This document shows positions 36,660 to 44,495 of a DNA stretch of 48,739 nucleotides, in pieces. The notes below the pieces were generated by a model. It did no database searches, was not told the origin of the DNA, and worked only from the letters and a program-made list of their open reading frames with translations. The translations under genes were made by a program, and so were the position numbers. Origin of the DNA: an uncultured Alphaproteobacteria bacterium. GTDB lineage: Bacteria; Pseudomonadota; Alphaproteobacteria; Bin95. The DNA lies in the NCBI GenBank assembly GCA_937891825.1, contig CALAHN010000028.1:1-48739 (forward strand). The letters run 5' to 3'. Each line of letters begins with the position of its first letter. Position 1 is the stretch's first letter.

Positions 36660-37528
36660 GCCCGCCGGCCCACGGATTCGCCGGCGAGGCCCTGGGGGCG
36701 GAAGGCGAGCAGCAGGATGAAAGCGCAGTAGAGCGCGCCCTCGGCGATCGCATGGCCCATGAGCGCCGCCCCGATGGTTTCGAAAAGCGCGATCAGCAAG
36801 GCCGCCACAGCCGTCGGCAGGATGCGGCCCCACCCGGCGACGGTCGCGGCGATGTAGGCCTTCAGGATGTAGTCGGCGCCGGCCAGGGGTGTGGCGAAAT
36901 GCTGGCTGGCCAGGAGAATGCCGGCAAGGCCCGCGAGCGCGCCGCTCGCCGCGAATGCGCCAAACGCCAGCTTGAGCACGGGAATGCCATGGCTCAAGGC
37001 GATATCCGGGTCTTCCGCCGCGGCGCGGAGCCTTCGGCCGATCTGCGTGCCCAGCAGGATGAAGGCGGCGAGCCCGAAAGCTGCGGCCGCGAGCGCGATG
37101 CCGGTCGCCGCCGCGGCTGAGACATACAAAGCGCCGATATGCCAGCCGCCGCCGGCGAAGGCGTCCGTCGCTTGCGGCGCGCCGCCGAATGTCGCCGTCA
37201 GTCCGTTCTGGATGATGACGCCAATGGCGATGGCGGCGATAAAGGTCGTCTCAATCGGTCGGCGGCGCAGGGGGGCCCATGCGAGGCTGGCGACGGCGAG
37301 GCCGAGCCCGCCGCCGGCGATCAGGGCGAGGCCGATGCTCCAGCCGCCGCCAATGCCCAGAGACCCCGCGGCGATCGCGGCATAGGCCGCCGCCACGGCG
37401 ACGTCGCCATGGGCGAAGTTGATCGCGCCGGCGGCCCGCAGGGTCAGTGCGAAGCCCAGCGCCAGCAGCCCGTAGGCCGCGCCGAGCGCCACGCCATTGA
37501 ACAACAGTTGAAGCGTCAGCGCTTCCAA
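36656..37528 (-). CDS. ABC transporter permease, LivH type
   Basis: A 290-residue inner-membrane permease of the branched-chain amino acid transporter class with about eight hydrophobic helices. It opens LLFNGVALGAAYGLLALGFALTL and has INFAHGDVAVAAAYAA, the LivH hallmarks. It overlaps the permease-ATPase fusion by 4 bases and follows the binding-protein gene by 21 bases. Confidence 0.9.
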   Translation of the reverse strand: MEALTLQLLFNGVALGAAYGLLALGFALTLRAAGAINFAHGDVAVAAAYAAIAAGSLGIGGGWSIGLALIAGGGLGLAVASLAWAPLRRRPIETTFIAAIAIGVIIQNGLTATFGGAPQATDAFAGGGWHIGALYVSAAAATGIALAAAAFGLAAFILLGTQIGRRLRAAAEDPDIALSHGIPVLKLAFGAFAASGALAGLAGILLASQHFATPLAGADYILKAYIAATVAGWGRILPTAVAALLIALFETIGAALMGHAIAEGALYCAFILLLAFRPQGLAGESVGRRA

Positions 37529-37549
37529 GATTTGCCTGGCCCGGCGCCC

Positions 37550-38719
37550 CTAACGCCCGTCGGCGGCGAAGCGGTAGCGCTTGGCGATCCGCGCCCTGTG
37601 GGACTGCCCGTCATAGCAGACGATAACGGCATCGTGCGCCATGTCGCCCTTGCCGTTGGATGCGTAGGTCATCGCCGCGCCGTTGAAGCTGCCGGACGTC
37701 AGCGCTTGCCGGGCGGCCTCGGGCGTGTCGGCGCCGGCCTCTATGACCGAAGCGAGCACGGTGAAGGCGTCATATTCGGCGAGCGCGAAGGCGTCGGGTT
37801 CGGTCTCGAACCGGGCGCGGTAGGCTTCGGCGAAGGCAAAGGCGGGACCTTCGGTTTCCGCCGCCGGGGCGGACCCGCTTTCGGCGCAGACGCCGGCGAG
37901 CATGTCCGGCGTGAGCAAGGCTGCCGTGGTGGGTTGATGCATGGCGGAGCCGGCGACGATCGGCAGGGTCATGCCGGCCTCCCGCGCTTGCCGGATCGTC
38001 AATGCAGTCGGTCCGGCATGCAGGTGGAGCAGCACCCCGTCGGCGCCGCTGGCCTTGACCTTGGCCAAGGCCGCCGAAACATCCTTGGCGGTCGGCGGCA
38101 GGCCTTCCTCGTAAACCGGCCTGACGCCAAGCTTCGCCAGAGCCGCCGCCAACTGGGCGCGGCCGCTTTGGCCGTAGGCCGTGGTCTGGTAGAGGATCGC
38201 CGGGCGCTTCATGCCCACCTCACTGACGGCATAGCTCGCGTGGGCGGTTTTGACGACCGCATCGCCGGGGAAGAAGCGGAAGATATTCGGGCTGCCCATT
38301 TCGGTCAGCGCCGCTGTGCCGGAGATCGTCAGGATCGGGACGCCCGCCTGGTCCGCCAGCGGCAGGAGCGCCAGCATCTGCGAGCCGAGGATCGGTCCAA
38401 GCACGCCCGGCGGCGCGCCGTCCCTGAGCGCGCGGCGGAAGGCGCTGATGGCGACGTCGGGCGCGGTCGTCGTGTCCTGGACGTCGGCGTCGAAGGCTAT
38501 AGGGCCCTTGGCGCTGGCATGCTCCGCCGCCAGCACAGCGCCGTTGCGCTGGGCGCCGCCTTCGAGCGCGAGGAACCCGGTGATCGGTGCGAGGACCGAT
38601 ACCACGACTGGCTCCGCCGCGGCGCGATGGCCGGTAAGGGCCAAGGCCGTCAGGATAAGCGTCGCGGCGCCTACGAAGCGCAATTTCCATTGAATACAAA
38701 TCGTCAAGCGTAGCGTCAT
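37550..38719 (-). CDS. ABC substrate-binding protein, LivK/Peripla_BP_6 type
   Basis: A 389-residue exported binding protein (signal peptide with cleavage near HRAAA, about residue 35; a long n-region precedes the hydrophobic core). The lobes carry APITGFLALEGGAQRNGAVLA, GVLGPILGSQMLALLPLADQAGVP and ALAEYDAFTVLASVIEA, typical of type I periplasmic-binding proteins of HAAT transporters. It is the first gene after the TPP riboswitch, and its ATG (38719) lies nine bases from a GGGAG that is part of the aptamer. The ligand is inferred to be thiamine-related. Confidence 0.88.
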   Translation of the reverse strand: MTLRLTICIQWKLRFVGAATLILTALALTGHRAAAEPVVVSVLAPITGFLALEGGAQRNGAVLAAEHASAKGPIAFDADVQDTTTAPDVAISAFRRALRDGAPPGVLGPILGSQMLALLPLADQAGVPILTISGTAALTEMGSPNIFRFFPGDAVVKTAHASYAVSEVGMKRPAILYQTTAYGQSGRAQLAAALAKLGVRPVYEEGLPPTAKDVSAALAKVKASGADGVLLHLHAGPTALTIRQAREAGMTLPIVAGSAMHQPTTAALLTPDMLAGVCAESGSAPAAETEGPAFAFAEAYRARFETEPDAFALAEYDAFTVLASVIEAGADTPEAARQALTSGSFNGAAMTYASNGKGDMAHDAVIVCYDGQSHRARIAKRYRFAADGR

Positions 38720-38723
38720 AACG

Positions 38724-38812
38724 CCGTTCTCCCTTCGCTGGCATTATCCAGAGCAGGTTCGACGGGTGCTTCTCAGCCGCGCACAACGCGCGGCGCCCCA
38801 GCCGGCAGACCC
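38724..38812 (-). promoter_or_regulatory. TPP riboswitch (THI element) controlling the ABC transporter
   Basis: Read on the minus strand, the conserved THI blocks occur in order: GGGGCGCC, a perfect P3 hairpin (CCGCGC-GTTGT-GCGCGG), CTGAGA, ACCC, GAACCTG, TGGATAATGCCAGCG and AAGGGAGAAC. GCCG before and CGGC after can close P1. AAGGGAG is also the ribosome site of the binding-protein gene (ATG 38719), so TPP binding would hide it directly and block translation. Edges are approximate. The known function of this aptamer is binding thiamine pyrophosphate. Confidence 0.93.
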
Positions 38813-38861
38813 CTAGTCTTGCAAGCCTCGGCGGCGGCGTCAATGTCGGGCGATCGAAGCT

Positions 38862-38890
38862 CTTGAACTTCGCCGGTCGCATTCCAAATA
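38862..38890 (+). promoter_or_regulatory. Candidate sigma32 (RpoH) promoter of hsp20
   Basis: CTTGAA (38862-38867) is followed after 16 bases by CCAAATA (38884-38890), close to the heat-shock pattern CTTGAA...CCCCATNT. Transcription would start about 105 bases before hsp20, leaving room for the thermometer. It lies just behind the divergent TPP riboswitch. Confidence 0.5.
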
Positions 38891-38931
38891 TTGGCCATCG
38901 GCGCCTTCGCCCGAATGGGGATCGCGCCGAG

Positions 38932-38997
38932 CCGTCTGGCTCATGTGAGCAGGCGGATAGCGACAATGACTGAAAACATCGCTTCGAAGGAGGATGT
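38932..38997 (+). promoter_or_regulatory. ROSE-like RNA thermometer in hsp20 leader
   Basis: The 3' hairpin (38976-38997) pairs ACATC-G-CTTC with GGAGGATGT. UCGCU (38979-38983) matches the ROSE consensus U(U/C)GCU and pairs with AGGA of the ribosome site with the middle G bulged, the family hallmark. A second hairpin lies upstream (38932-38956, CCGTCT-G-GCTC ATGT GAGC-AGGCGG). The ribosome site AAGGAGG ends 7 bases before the ATG. Heating would melt the weak 3' hairpin. Confidence 0.75.
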
Positions 38998-39000
38998 CTG

Positions 39001-39459
39001 ATGCGTACGTTTGATTTTGCCCCCCTTTATCGCGGCGCCGTCGGTTTTGACCGGTTGGCCTCCATGTTCGAAACCATGGACCGCGCGGACGAGGGCGGTT
39101 TTCCCCCATACAACATCGAAAAGACCGGCGATGACGGCTATCGCATCACCCTTGCGGTCGCGGGCTTTTCGGAAGCGGACCTTTCGATCGAGGTCAAGGA
39201 AGACGAGCTGACGGTCGTCGGCGGGTCGTCCGATGCGGTTTCGGCCCAGGAGCGCACGTTCCTGCATCGCGGCATCGCCGCGCGTTCGTTCCGCCGCATG
39301 TGGCGCCTGGCCGACCATGTCGAGGTCGTGGGCGCGAAGCTTGAGCATGGCCTCTTGCATATCGCGCTTGAACGCCGGGTCCCGGAAGCGAAGAAGGCCC
39401 GCAAGGTCGAGATCGCGGGCGGCGAGCCGAAAGCGATCGAAGGCGAAACCGTCAACTAG
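39001..39459 (+). CDS. Small heat-shock protein (Hsp20/IbpA type)
   Basis: A 152-residue holdase chaperone that binds unfolding proteins. It opens FDFAPLYRGAVGFDRLASMFE and has the alpha-crystallin domain from about residue 37 (YNIEKTGDDGYRITLAVAGF) through LEHGLLHIALERRVPE (G-x-L motif). Regulation is visible: sigma32-like promoter and ROSE-like thermometer upstream, strong terminator downstream. Single-gene transcript. Confidence 0.92.
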   Translation: MRTFDFAPLYRGAVGFDRLASMFETMDRADEGGFPPYNIEKTGDDGYRITLAVAGFSEADLSIEVKEDELTVVGGSSDAVSAQERTFLHRGIAARSFRRMWRLADHVEVVGAKLEHGLLHIALERRVPEAKKARKVEIAGGEPKAIEGETVN

Positions 39460-39493
39460 ATCAACCGGCTTACAGACGACAAACCTGAGCGCG

Positions 39494-39535
39494 GCGCGCC
39501 CGCGGTTCATTGGAATTGCGGGCGCGCTTTTGTCT
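39494..39535 (+). terminator. Intrinsic terminator after hsp20
   Basis: GCGCGCCCGC (39494-39503) and GCGGGCGCGC (39518-39527) form a 10-bp perfect stem with a 14-base loop, followed by TTTTGTCTT. It lies 34 bases after the hsp20 stop. Confidence 0.85.
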
Positions 39536-39737
39536 TAAGCCAGGTGCGCTTCCCTGGAATAATTGTCCGGCGGCGCGGCGTCCGGCATTGTCATTTTCAG
39601 GGAGCCACGGTCGATCAGGCAGATTGCGCCGAGGCTTGAGGAGCGGTCAGGTAGACAAGCTTCAGGACGCCAAAAGGCGCGCGCAGGTCCCGACGCCAGC
39701 AAGGCGTATTCGAAGGATGCTGCGGAAGCGGTGCCGG
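39536..39737 (+). other. Gene-free 200-bp stretch between two terminators; possible small RNA
   Basis: No supported reading frame. The stretch starts after the hsp20 terminator and ends at a second strong terminator, so something may be transcribed between them. TCCCTG (39551-39556) can pair with CAGGGA (39598-39603). No convincing promoter and no match to a known RNA family was recognised. With the second terminator and the repeat it fills the 420-base gap between hsp20 and the Rieske gene. Confidence 0.2.
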
Positions 39738-39774
39738 TCGGCCCGGCGGCGGCGCGTCGCCGGGCCGATTTTTC
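39738..39774 (+). terminator. Second intrinsic terminator
   Basis: TCGGCCCGGCG (39738-39748) and CGCCGGGCCGA (39758-39768) form an 11-bp perfect stem with a 9-base loop, followed by TTTTT and CTCTC. No gene precedes it closely. The dispersed repeat starts 7 bases later. Confidence 0.8.
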
Positions 39775-39780
39775 TCTCAC

Positions 39781-39881
39781 CTAGATCAAACCAACCTTAG
39801 GCGGAATCGCCTAAGGTTGGATAATTTGATCGTTATCAATAAGATAGAGCATGGCGCGTCCACTTGGACGCGCCATGCTCT
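39781..39881. repeat. Dispersed two-hairpin repeat, copy 2
   Basis: A 101-bp element of two hairpins. Hairpin 1: CCAACCTTAGGCG and CGCCTAAGGTTGG with loop GAAT, closed by GATCAAA...TTTGATC. A short link (about CGTTATCAATAAGAT) leads to hairpin 2: two perfect 17-base arms, AGAGCATGGCGCGTCCA and its complement, around CT. Compared with copy 1 the hairpin-1 loop is inverted (GAAT versus ATTC) and hairpin 2 is intact. It lies between convergent hsp20 and Rieske genes, and its last bases supply part of the Rieske stop codon. Confidence 0.88.
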
Positions 39882-40224
39882 AAACAGGTTCGGTCAGGAT
39901 GACCTTGCCGTCGTCGATTGTGAAGGCGCAGGTTTCGAGCACGTCGCCGACACAGGGGCCGTCGATGCATAGTCCGGTCGCAGGTTCAAAACTGGCGCCG
40001 TGGGTCGCGCAGAACAGAAACTGCTTGCTCCGGTCGAAGAACCGGTCCGGGATCCAGTCCAGCGGCGTACCGGCATGGGGGCAGCGATTGCGGTAGACCC
40101 GGGTTTCGCCTTCCCAGCGCAGGACCACGAATTTCCGCATTTTCGCGCCGTCCCGGATCGTGACGCCGCGGGCGTCGTTTTCCGGCACGTCGGCGATCGC
40201 CAAGAGTTCCGTCCTGTCGCTCAA
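39880..40224 (-). CDS. Rieske [2Fe-2S] domain protein
   Basis: A 114-residue stand-alone Rieske protein. The cluster ligands are Cys48 and His50 (CPHAGTPL), Cys72 and His75 (CATHG). It resembles ferredoxin components of dioxygenases or NirD-like proteins, and would pass electrons in the cytosol; no oxygenase partner is adjacent. Its stop TAG overlaps the end of the dispersed repeat. It overlaps the EVE gene by ATGA. Confidence 0.88.
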   Translation of the reverse strand: MSDRTELLAIADVPENDARGVTIRDGAKMRKFVVLRWEGETRVYRNRCPHAGTPLDWIPDRFFDRSKQFLFCATHGASFEPATGLCIDGPCVGDVLETCAFTIDDGKVILTEPV

Positions 40225-40634
40225 GGCGCGATGCCTGCCATCTCGCAGAGCATCTGCCAGTAATCGTCCCGGACCGGAACGACGGACAGACGGGATTGGC
40301 GGATCAGCGGGAAATCTTCGAACCGGCCGTCGGCCTTGATGTCCGCCAGCGTGACCGGAGTCTTGACCGGATGCAGCGCCTTGATGTCGACCATGCCGAA
40401 CTTGCCGCTGGCGTCAGTGTGATCCGGATAGAACAGCTTCACGACTTCGACCACGCCGACGATCTGCCGCTCGTTGACCGAATGATAGAAAAAGCCGCGA
40501 TCGCCGAGACGCATGGCTTTCATGTTGTTGGCGGCCTGATGATTGCGAACGCCGTCCCAATGCTCGACGCCCTTCGCCACTTGATCGTCCCAGGACCAGG
40601 TCGCAGGCTCGCTCTTGAAAAGCCAATAGGCCAT
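40221..40634 (-). CDS. EVE-domain protein (PUA-like fold)
   Basis: A 137-residue EVE domain, a fold of the PUA superfamily that binds modified bases in DNA or RNA. It opens MAYWLFKSEPATWSWDD and has WDGVRNHQAANNMKAMRLGDRGFFYHS and WQMLCEMAGI, the family hallmarks. Bacterial stand-alone members have no firmly known role; they are common in Alphaproteobacteria. It is translated just before the Rieske gene. Confidence 0.9.
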   Translation of the reverse strand: MAYWLFKSEPATWSWDDQVAKGVEHWDGVRNHQAANNMKAMRLGDRGFFYHSVNERQIVGVVEVVKLFYPDHTDASGKFGMVDIKALHPVKTPVTLADIKADGRFEDFPLIRQSRLSVVPVRDDYWQMLCEMAGIAP

Positions 40635-40735
40635 CGCTTTCCCCCGTGTTCAGAGGTACAGATTGCCCGCCCTGACGCAGGCGTCAACTGCCGGCGCAGC
40701 CACGGCCGCTGAAAGGCGGCGTATCGGGAGGCGCC

Positions 40736-42061
40736 ATGACGCCCGTTGAACAGATTTTGGCTAAGATCGAAGCTGGACGCCTGACCGTCGCGGTCATTGG
40801 CCTGGGCTATGTCGGCCTGCCTCTGGCGCTCGCGTTCGCCGAGGCCGGGGTCGATGTGATCGGCGTCGATATCGATCCGGCCAAGCCGCGCGCCCTGCTT
40901 GCGGGCGAAAGCTATTTGAGCTCAGCATCGGCGGAGCGCGTGCGCGCCGCCGTCGCGAGCGGACGGTTGACCGCGACCGGCGACTATGCGCGCGTCGCCC
41001 ATGCCGATGCGGTCCTGATCGCCGTGCCGACGCCGCTCGGTCGCGGGCGGACGCCCGATATGCAGTTTGTCGAAGCGACCGTGCGCGCCGTCGCGCCGCA
41101 TTTGCGGGCGGGAGCGCTGTTGAGCCTGGAATCGACCGTCTATCCGGGCGCGACCCGGGAGGTCGTGCTGCCGCTCCTGGAAGCGGCTGGGCGGAAACCC
41201 GGCCAGGACGTGCTGGTCAGCTTCGCGCCGGAGCGCGAGGACCCCGGCAATCCGCGCTATGGCATCAAGGATATTCCGAAAGTCCTCGGCGGGCTGGACG
41301 CGCCCTCCCTGGCGGCGGCGGTCGCGGTCTATGGCCTGGTCGCGCCGAGCCTCACGCCGGTCTCAAGCCTGGAGACGGCGGAAGCGGTCAAGATCACCGA
41401 GAATGTCTTTCGGGCGGTCAACATCGCGCTGGTGAACGAACTGAAGGGCATCTACGCCAAGATGGGCGTCGATATGTTCGAGGTGGTCGAGGCCGCCGCC
41501 AGCAAACCCTTCGGCTATATGCCGTTCTATCCGGGGCCGGGCCTGGGCGGCCACTGCATCCCGATCGATCCGTTCTATCTGTCCTGGCGCGCCCGCGAAC
41601 TCGATACCGCCGCCCGATTTGTCGAATTGGCTGGGGAGATCAACGCAGCACAGCCACTGGCGGTGGTTCAAGCCCTGGCGGCGGCGCTCAGCCGGCATCG
41701 CGGGCAGGCGCTCAAGGGGGCCAGCATCCTGACCATGGGCGTCGCCTACAAGAAGAACGTCAATGACATTCGGGAAAGCCCAGGCCTCGAGATCCTGGCT
41801 TTGCTGGAAGACGCCGGCGCGACCGCGATCTTCCACGATCCCCATGTTCCGACGATCGGGCAGACCCGCCGTTACCCAAAACTGGCGGGCAGGGCCTCAC
41901 TATCGCTGACGGCGCTGCCCAAGATCGACGCGGCGGTCATCGTCACGGATCATGACGGCGTCGATTATCGCGGGCTTGCAGCCATCGCGCCGTTGATTGT
42001 CGATACCCGCGGCGTCTACCGCGCCATGACCGGCATCGACGCGATCGTGGTCACGGCCTGA
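40736..42061 (+). CDS. Nucleotide-sugar dehydrogenase (UDP-sugar 6-dehydrogenase family)
   Basis: A 441-residue NAD-dependent enzyme that oxidises the C6 alcohol of a UDP-sugar to a carboxylate in two steps, for surface polysaccharide synthesis. The N-terminal GLGYVGLPLA loop is near residue 22, ITENVFRAVNIALVNE is the central dimer helix, and GGHCIPIDP holds the catalytic Cys274. The motifs resemble WbpA/WbpO (UDP-N-acetyl-hexosamine) enzymes rather than UDP-glucose dehydrogenase; substrate not proven. The ATG follows GGGAGG. No glycosyltransferase genes are near. Confidence 0.88.
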   Translation: MTPVEQILAKIEAGRLTVAVIGLGYVGLPLALAFAEAGVDVIGVDIDPAKPRALLAGESYLSSASAERVRAAVASGRLTATGDYARVAHADAVLIAVPTPLGRGRTPDMQFVEATVRAVAPHLRAGALLSLESTVYPGATREVVLPLLEAAGRKPGQDVLVSFAPEREDPGNPRYGIKDIPKVLGGLDAPSLAAAVAVYGLVAPSLTPVSSLETAEAVKITENVFRAVNIALVNELKGIYAKMGVDMFEVVEAAASKPFGYMPFYPGPGLGGHCIPIDPFYLSWRARELDTAARFVELAGEINAAQPLAVVQALAAALSRHRGQALKGASILTMGVAYKKNVNDIRESPGLEILALLEDAGATAIFHDPHVPTIGQTRRYPKLAGRASLSLTALPKIDAAVIVTDHDGVDYRGLAAIAPLIVDTRGVYRAMTGIDAIVVTA

Positions 42062-42062
42062 G

Positions 42063-42107
42063 CCGCCGCGCGCTCAAACCCGCCCCGCGGAACCAAGCGC
42101 GCGGCGG
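42063..42107. terminator. Possible bidirectional terminator hairpin
   Basis: Perfect 12-bp arms CCGCCGCGCGCT (42063-42074) and AGCGCGCGGCGG (42096-42107) flank 21 bases, between the ends of the dehydrogenase gene and the convergent SHOCT gene. There is no long T run, so termination is a guess. Confidence 0.4.
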
Positions 42108-42113
42108 TTGATC

Positions 42114-43055
42114 TCAGCCGTTGGCGCCAAGCAGGGCCGTGCGCCGCGCTTCATACTCCGCATCGGAAATCAATCCGGCGGCGCGGGCGTCCTCGAGCTG
42201 GCGAAGCCGGGCTTTCAGGCGTCGGTCATCCGGCACGATCGGCGCGGCGCGCTGTTCCGCCGCCGGGACGTCCCGCGTTTCCGTGCGCACTTCCGTTCGG
42301 ATCTCGGTCCTAGTTTCGGTGCGAGTCTCGCCGCGAGCCGCTGCCGATTCCGTCGCGCGCGGCGTCAGCGTCGGTTCCGCCCTTGGCGTCGGCGCGGCTT
42401 CGGCCGTCGGATAGCTGGGGGACACGCCGGGCACGTCGGCGGGGACGGTCGCGACTGGCGCGGTCGACGCCGACCATGCGCGGGAGACGAAAGGATCGTT
42501 CGGAGACACGCGCTTCGAAACCGTCACGTTCAAACGGCTGGACTGCATTACGTAGACCGTCGCCAGCATGATCGCGATCAAACGCAGCGCAATGCCCCAC
42601 CACACGATCGGGGGAACGCTATCCGCCCAACCGCCGAACCCGCCGCGCTCGGAGCTCGGGACGCCAAACGGCAGAATTTCGCGAACTTCGAACAAGCACA
42701 GGCTGACGAAGACAGCCAGGCTGCAAAGCCCCAGGACGACGGTGAAATAGAACCACCGGAAAAACGGCGCCCGTTCCGCGCCAAGCAGCCGGCAGGCCGT
42801 CCATGAGGCCATCAGCAGAACGCCATCGACCGCTAGCAAGATCCAGCTGTTTTCAGGCCTGTCATAGGGGCCGAAAACGATTTCGACGTCCTGCCAGAGC
42901 AAGATCATCGGGCCGACGAACAGCGCGGCTAGGAGCAGCAGCGCCCAGCCGAACACGCCATAGTCGGGATGCTGACGCGCATCGTCGGGGCGCAGATAGA
43001 TCCAGCTGCCCCTTTGCTTCAGTCGATCACGGTGCAGGACTGCCTGTTCAGCCAT
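42114..43055 (-). CDS. Membrane protein with C-terminal SHOCT domain
   Basis: A 313-residue protein I cannot assign a function. Residues ~30-165 contain four hydrophobic helices (FGWALLLLAALFVGPMILL; SWILLAVDGVLLMASW; FYFTVVLGLCSLAVFVSL; VWWGIALRLIAIMLATVY). A long Pro/Thr/Ala-rich cytoplasmic or periplasmic linker follows, including a run of ET-R-TE dipeptide-like repeats. The end is a SHOCT-type oligomerisation motif (LRQLEDARAAGLISDAEYEARRTALL). The ATG at 43055 follows AGAGGA. The 119 bases before purD show nothing. Confidence 0.7.
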   Translation of the reverse strand: MAEQAVLHRDRLKQRGSWIYLRPDDARQHPDYGVFGWALLLLAALFVGPMILLWQDVEIVFGPYDRPENSWILLAVDGVLLMASWTACRLLGAERAPFFRWFYFTVVLGLCSLAVFVSLCLFEVREILPFGVPSSERGGFGGWADSVPPIVWWGIALRLIAIMLATVYVMQSSRLNVTVSKRVSPNDPFVSRAWSASTAPVATVPADVPGVSPSYPTAEAAPTPRAEPTLTPRATESAAARGETRTETRTEIRTEVRTETRDVPAAEQRAAPIVPDDRRLKARLRQLEDARAAGLISDAEYEARRTALLGANG

Positions 43056-43174
43056 CCGTTTCGGTCCTCTTGAACGCCCAGAACAAAGCCTTATGCGCCG
43101 CTTGCGTGGCGCCGCCCCTATCATAGGCAAATACCGCCGTCATGTCATTATGTCCGGCGAGCCTGACCAAAGCG

Positions 43175-44449
43175 TCAATCCAGGGCGCGCCAACCGATAT
43201 CGGTTCGGCAAAATCCGTCCGGCCAATCGATCGCTGCGACGCCGGCATAGGCGCGGTCGCGCGCCTCGCGCACGGTTTCGCCGAGCGCCGTCACCGCCAG
43301 GACCCGCCCGCCGGCCGCTTCATAGGCGCCCGCCTCCGTGCTCTGCCGCGTGCCTGCGTGAAACACGGTGACGCCGGGCAATGCTTCGGCGTCGGCGACG
43401 CCGCGGATCAGCGAACCTGCCCCATACGGACCCGGATAGCCGTTCGTCGCCATCACGACCGTCATCGCGGTTTCGTCGCGCCAGCGGAGGTCGAAGTGCT
43501 TCAAGCCGCCTTCCGCCGCGACCACCAGCGCTGTCAGGAAATCGGAGCGTAGCCGGGTCAGGATGGATTGCGCTTCCGGATCGCCGAAGCGAGCGTTGAA
43601 CTCAACGACCTTCGGCCCGTCCGCCGTCAGCATCAGGCCGGCGAACAGCACCCCTTTGAACGGGCGGCCGTCCGCCTTCATCGCGGCGACGATCGGCTCG
43701 ATGATCTCCGTCAGAACCTGCTGCTCGAGGGCCGGCGTCATCGCGGGCGCGGGCGAATAGGCCCCCATGCCGCCGGTGTTCGGCCCCTGATCGCCGTCGA
43801 ACGCCCGCTTGTGATCCTGGGCGGAGGCAAAGGGCAGGGCGTCTTCCCCGTCGACCAGCGCGAAGAAGGAGACTTCTTCCCCCGCCATAAATTCCTCGAT
43901 CACCACCTCGGCCCCGGCGGCTCCGAAGGCCGCATCGCGCATGCAGGCGTCGACGGCCGCGAGCGCTTCCTCGACCGTCTCGGCCACGACGACGCCCTTG
44001 CCGGCGGCAAGTCCGTCCGCCTTCACGACAATCGGCGCCCCGCGTTCGCGGACATAGGCCGCCGCCTTGTCGGCGTCCGTGAACCGCCGGTAGTCGGCTG
44101 TGGGCACGCCGACCCTGGCGCAGAGATCCTTCATGTAGCCCTTGGATGTCTCGATGGCCGCCGCAGCCTTGCTCGGCCCGAAGGCGAGCACGCTTTCTGC
44201 CGCGAGCGCATCGGCGAGGCCGGCCTCAAGCGCAGCCTCCGGTCCGATAACGACGAGATCGATCCGTTCCTTGACTGCGAACCGGACCAGCGCCGGCACG
44301 TCGGTCGCGGCGATGTCGACGCAAATCGCGTCTTCCGCGATGCCGGCATTGCCGGGCGCGCAATATATATCGGTCGCGAGGGGCGAGCCGGCGATCGCCC
44401 AGACCAGGGCATGTTCGCGGCCGCCTGAGCCGACGACGAGAATTCGCAA
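43175..44449 (-). CDS. purD: Phosphoribosylamine--glycine ligase
   Basis: A 424-residue ATP-grasp enzyme, second step of purine synthesis (5-phosphoribosylamine plus glycine to GAR). It opens [18 protein letters not shown] and has the ATP-grasp [14 protein letters not shown] and [11 protein letters not shown] blocks. The start is a TTG at 44449, which gives the exact family N-terminus and follows AAGGAG by 8 bases; the open frame upstream runs antisense through xseA. It is divergent from xseA with 46 bases between starts. Confidence 0.93.
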   Translation of the reverse strand: MRILVVGSGGREHALVWAIAGSPLATDIYCAPGNAGIAEDAICVDIAATDVPALVRFAVKERIDLVVIGPEAALEAGLADALAAESVLAFGPSKAAAAIETSKGYMKDLCARVGVPTADYRRFTDADKAAAYVRERGAPIVVKADGLAAGKGVVVAETVEEALAAVDACMRDAAFGAAGAEVVIEEFMAGEEVSFFALVDGEDALPFASAQDHKRAFDGDQGPNTGGMGAYSPAPAMTPALEQQVLTEIIEPIVAAMKADGRPFKGVLFAGLMLTADGPKVVEFNARFGDPEAQSILTRLRSDFLTALVVAAEGGLKHFDLRWRDETAMTVVMATNGYPGPYGAGSLIRGVADAEALPGVTVFHAGTRQSTEAGAYEAAGGRVLAVTALGETVREARDRAYAGVAAIDWPDGFCRTDIGWRALD

Positions 44450-44495
44450 AGGCGCACTCCTTGGGTTCTGGCCCGGGTCTTGTATCATCGGGCTC

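Noticed and set aside
39640-39680. GGTCAGG, resembling the signal-recognition-particle RNA loop
   Set aside because: The conserved bases after it (CCGGAAGG and CAGCC-type pairing) are missing.
39563-39784. A 73-codon frame starting at TTG after hsp20
   Set aside because: No ribosome site, no family resemblance, and it runs through a strong terminator hairpin.
43350-43365. CGTGAAACA in purD, like half of a parS site
   Set aside because: Only the right half matches; the left half does not. Only the two sites in mnmG are complete.
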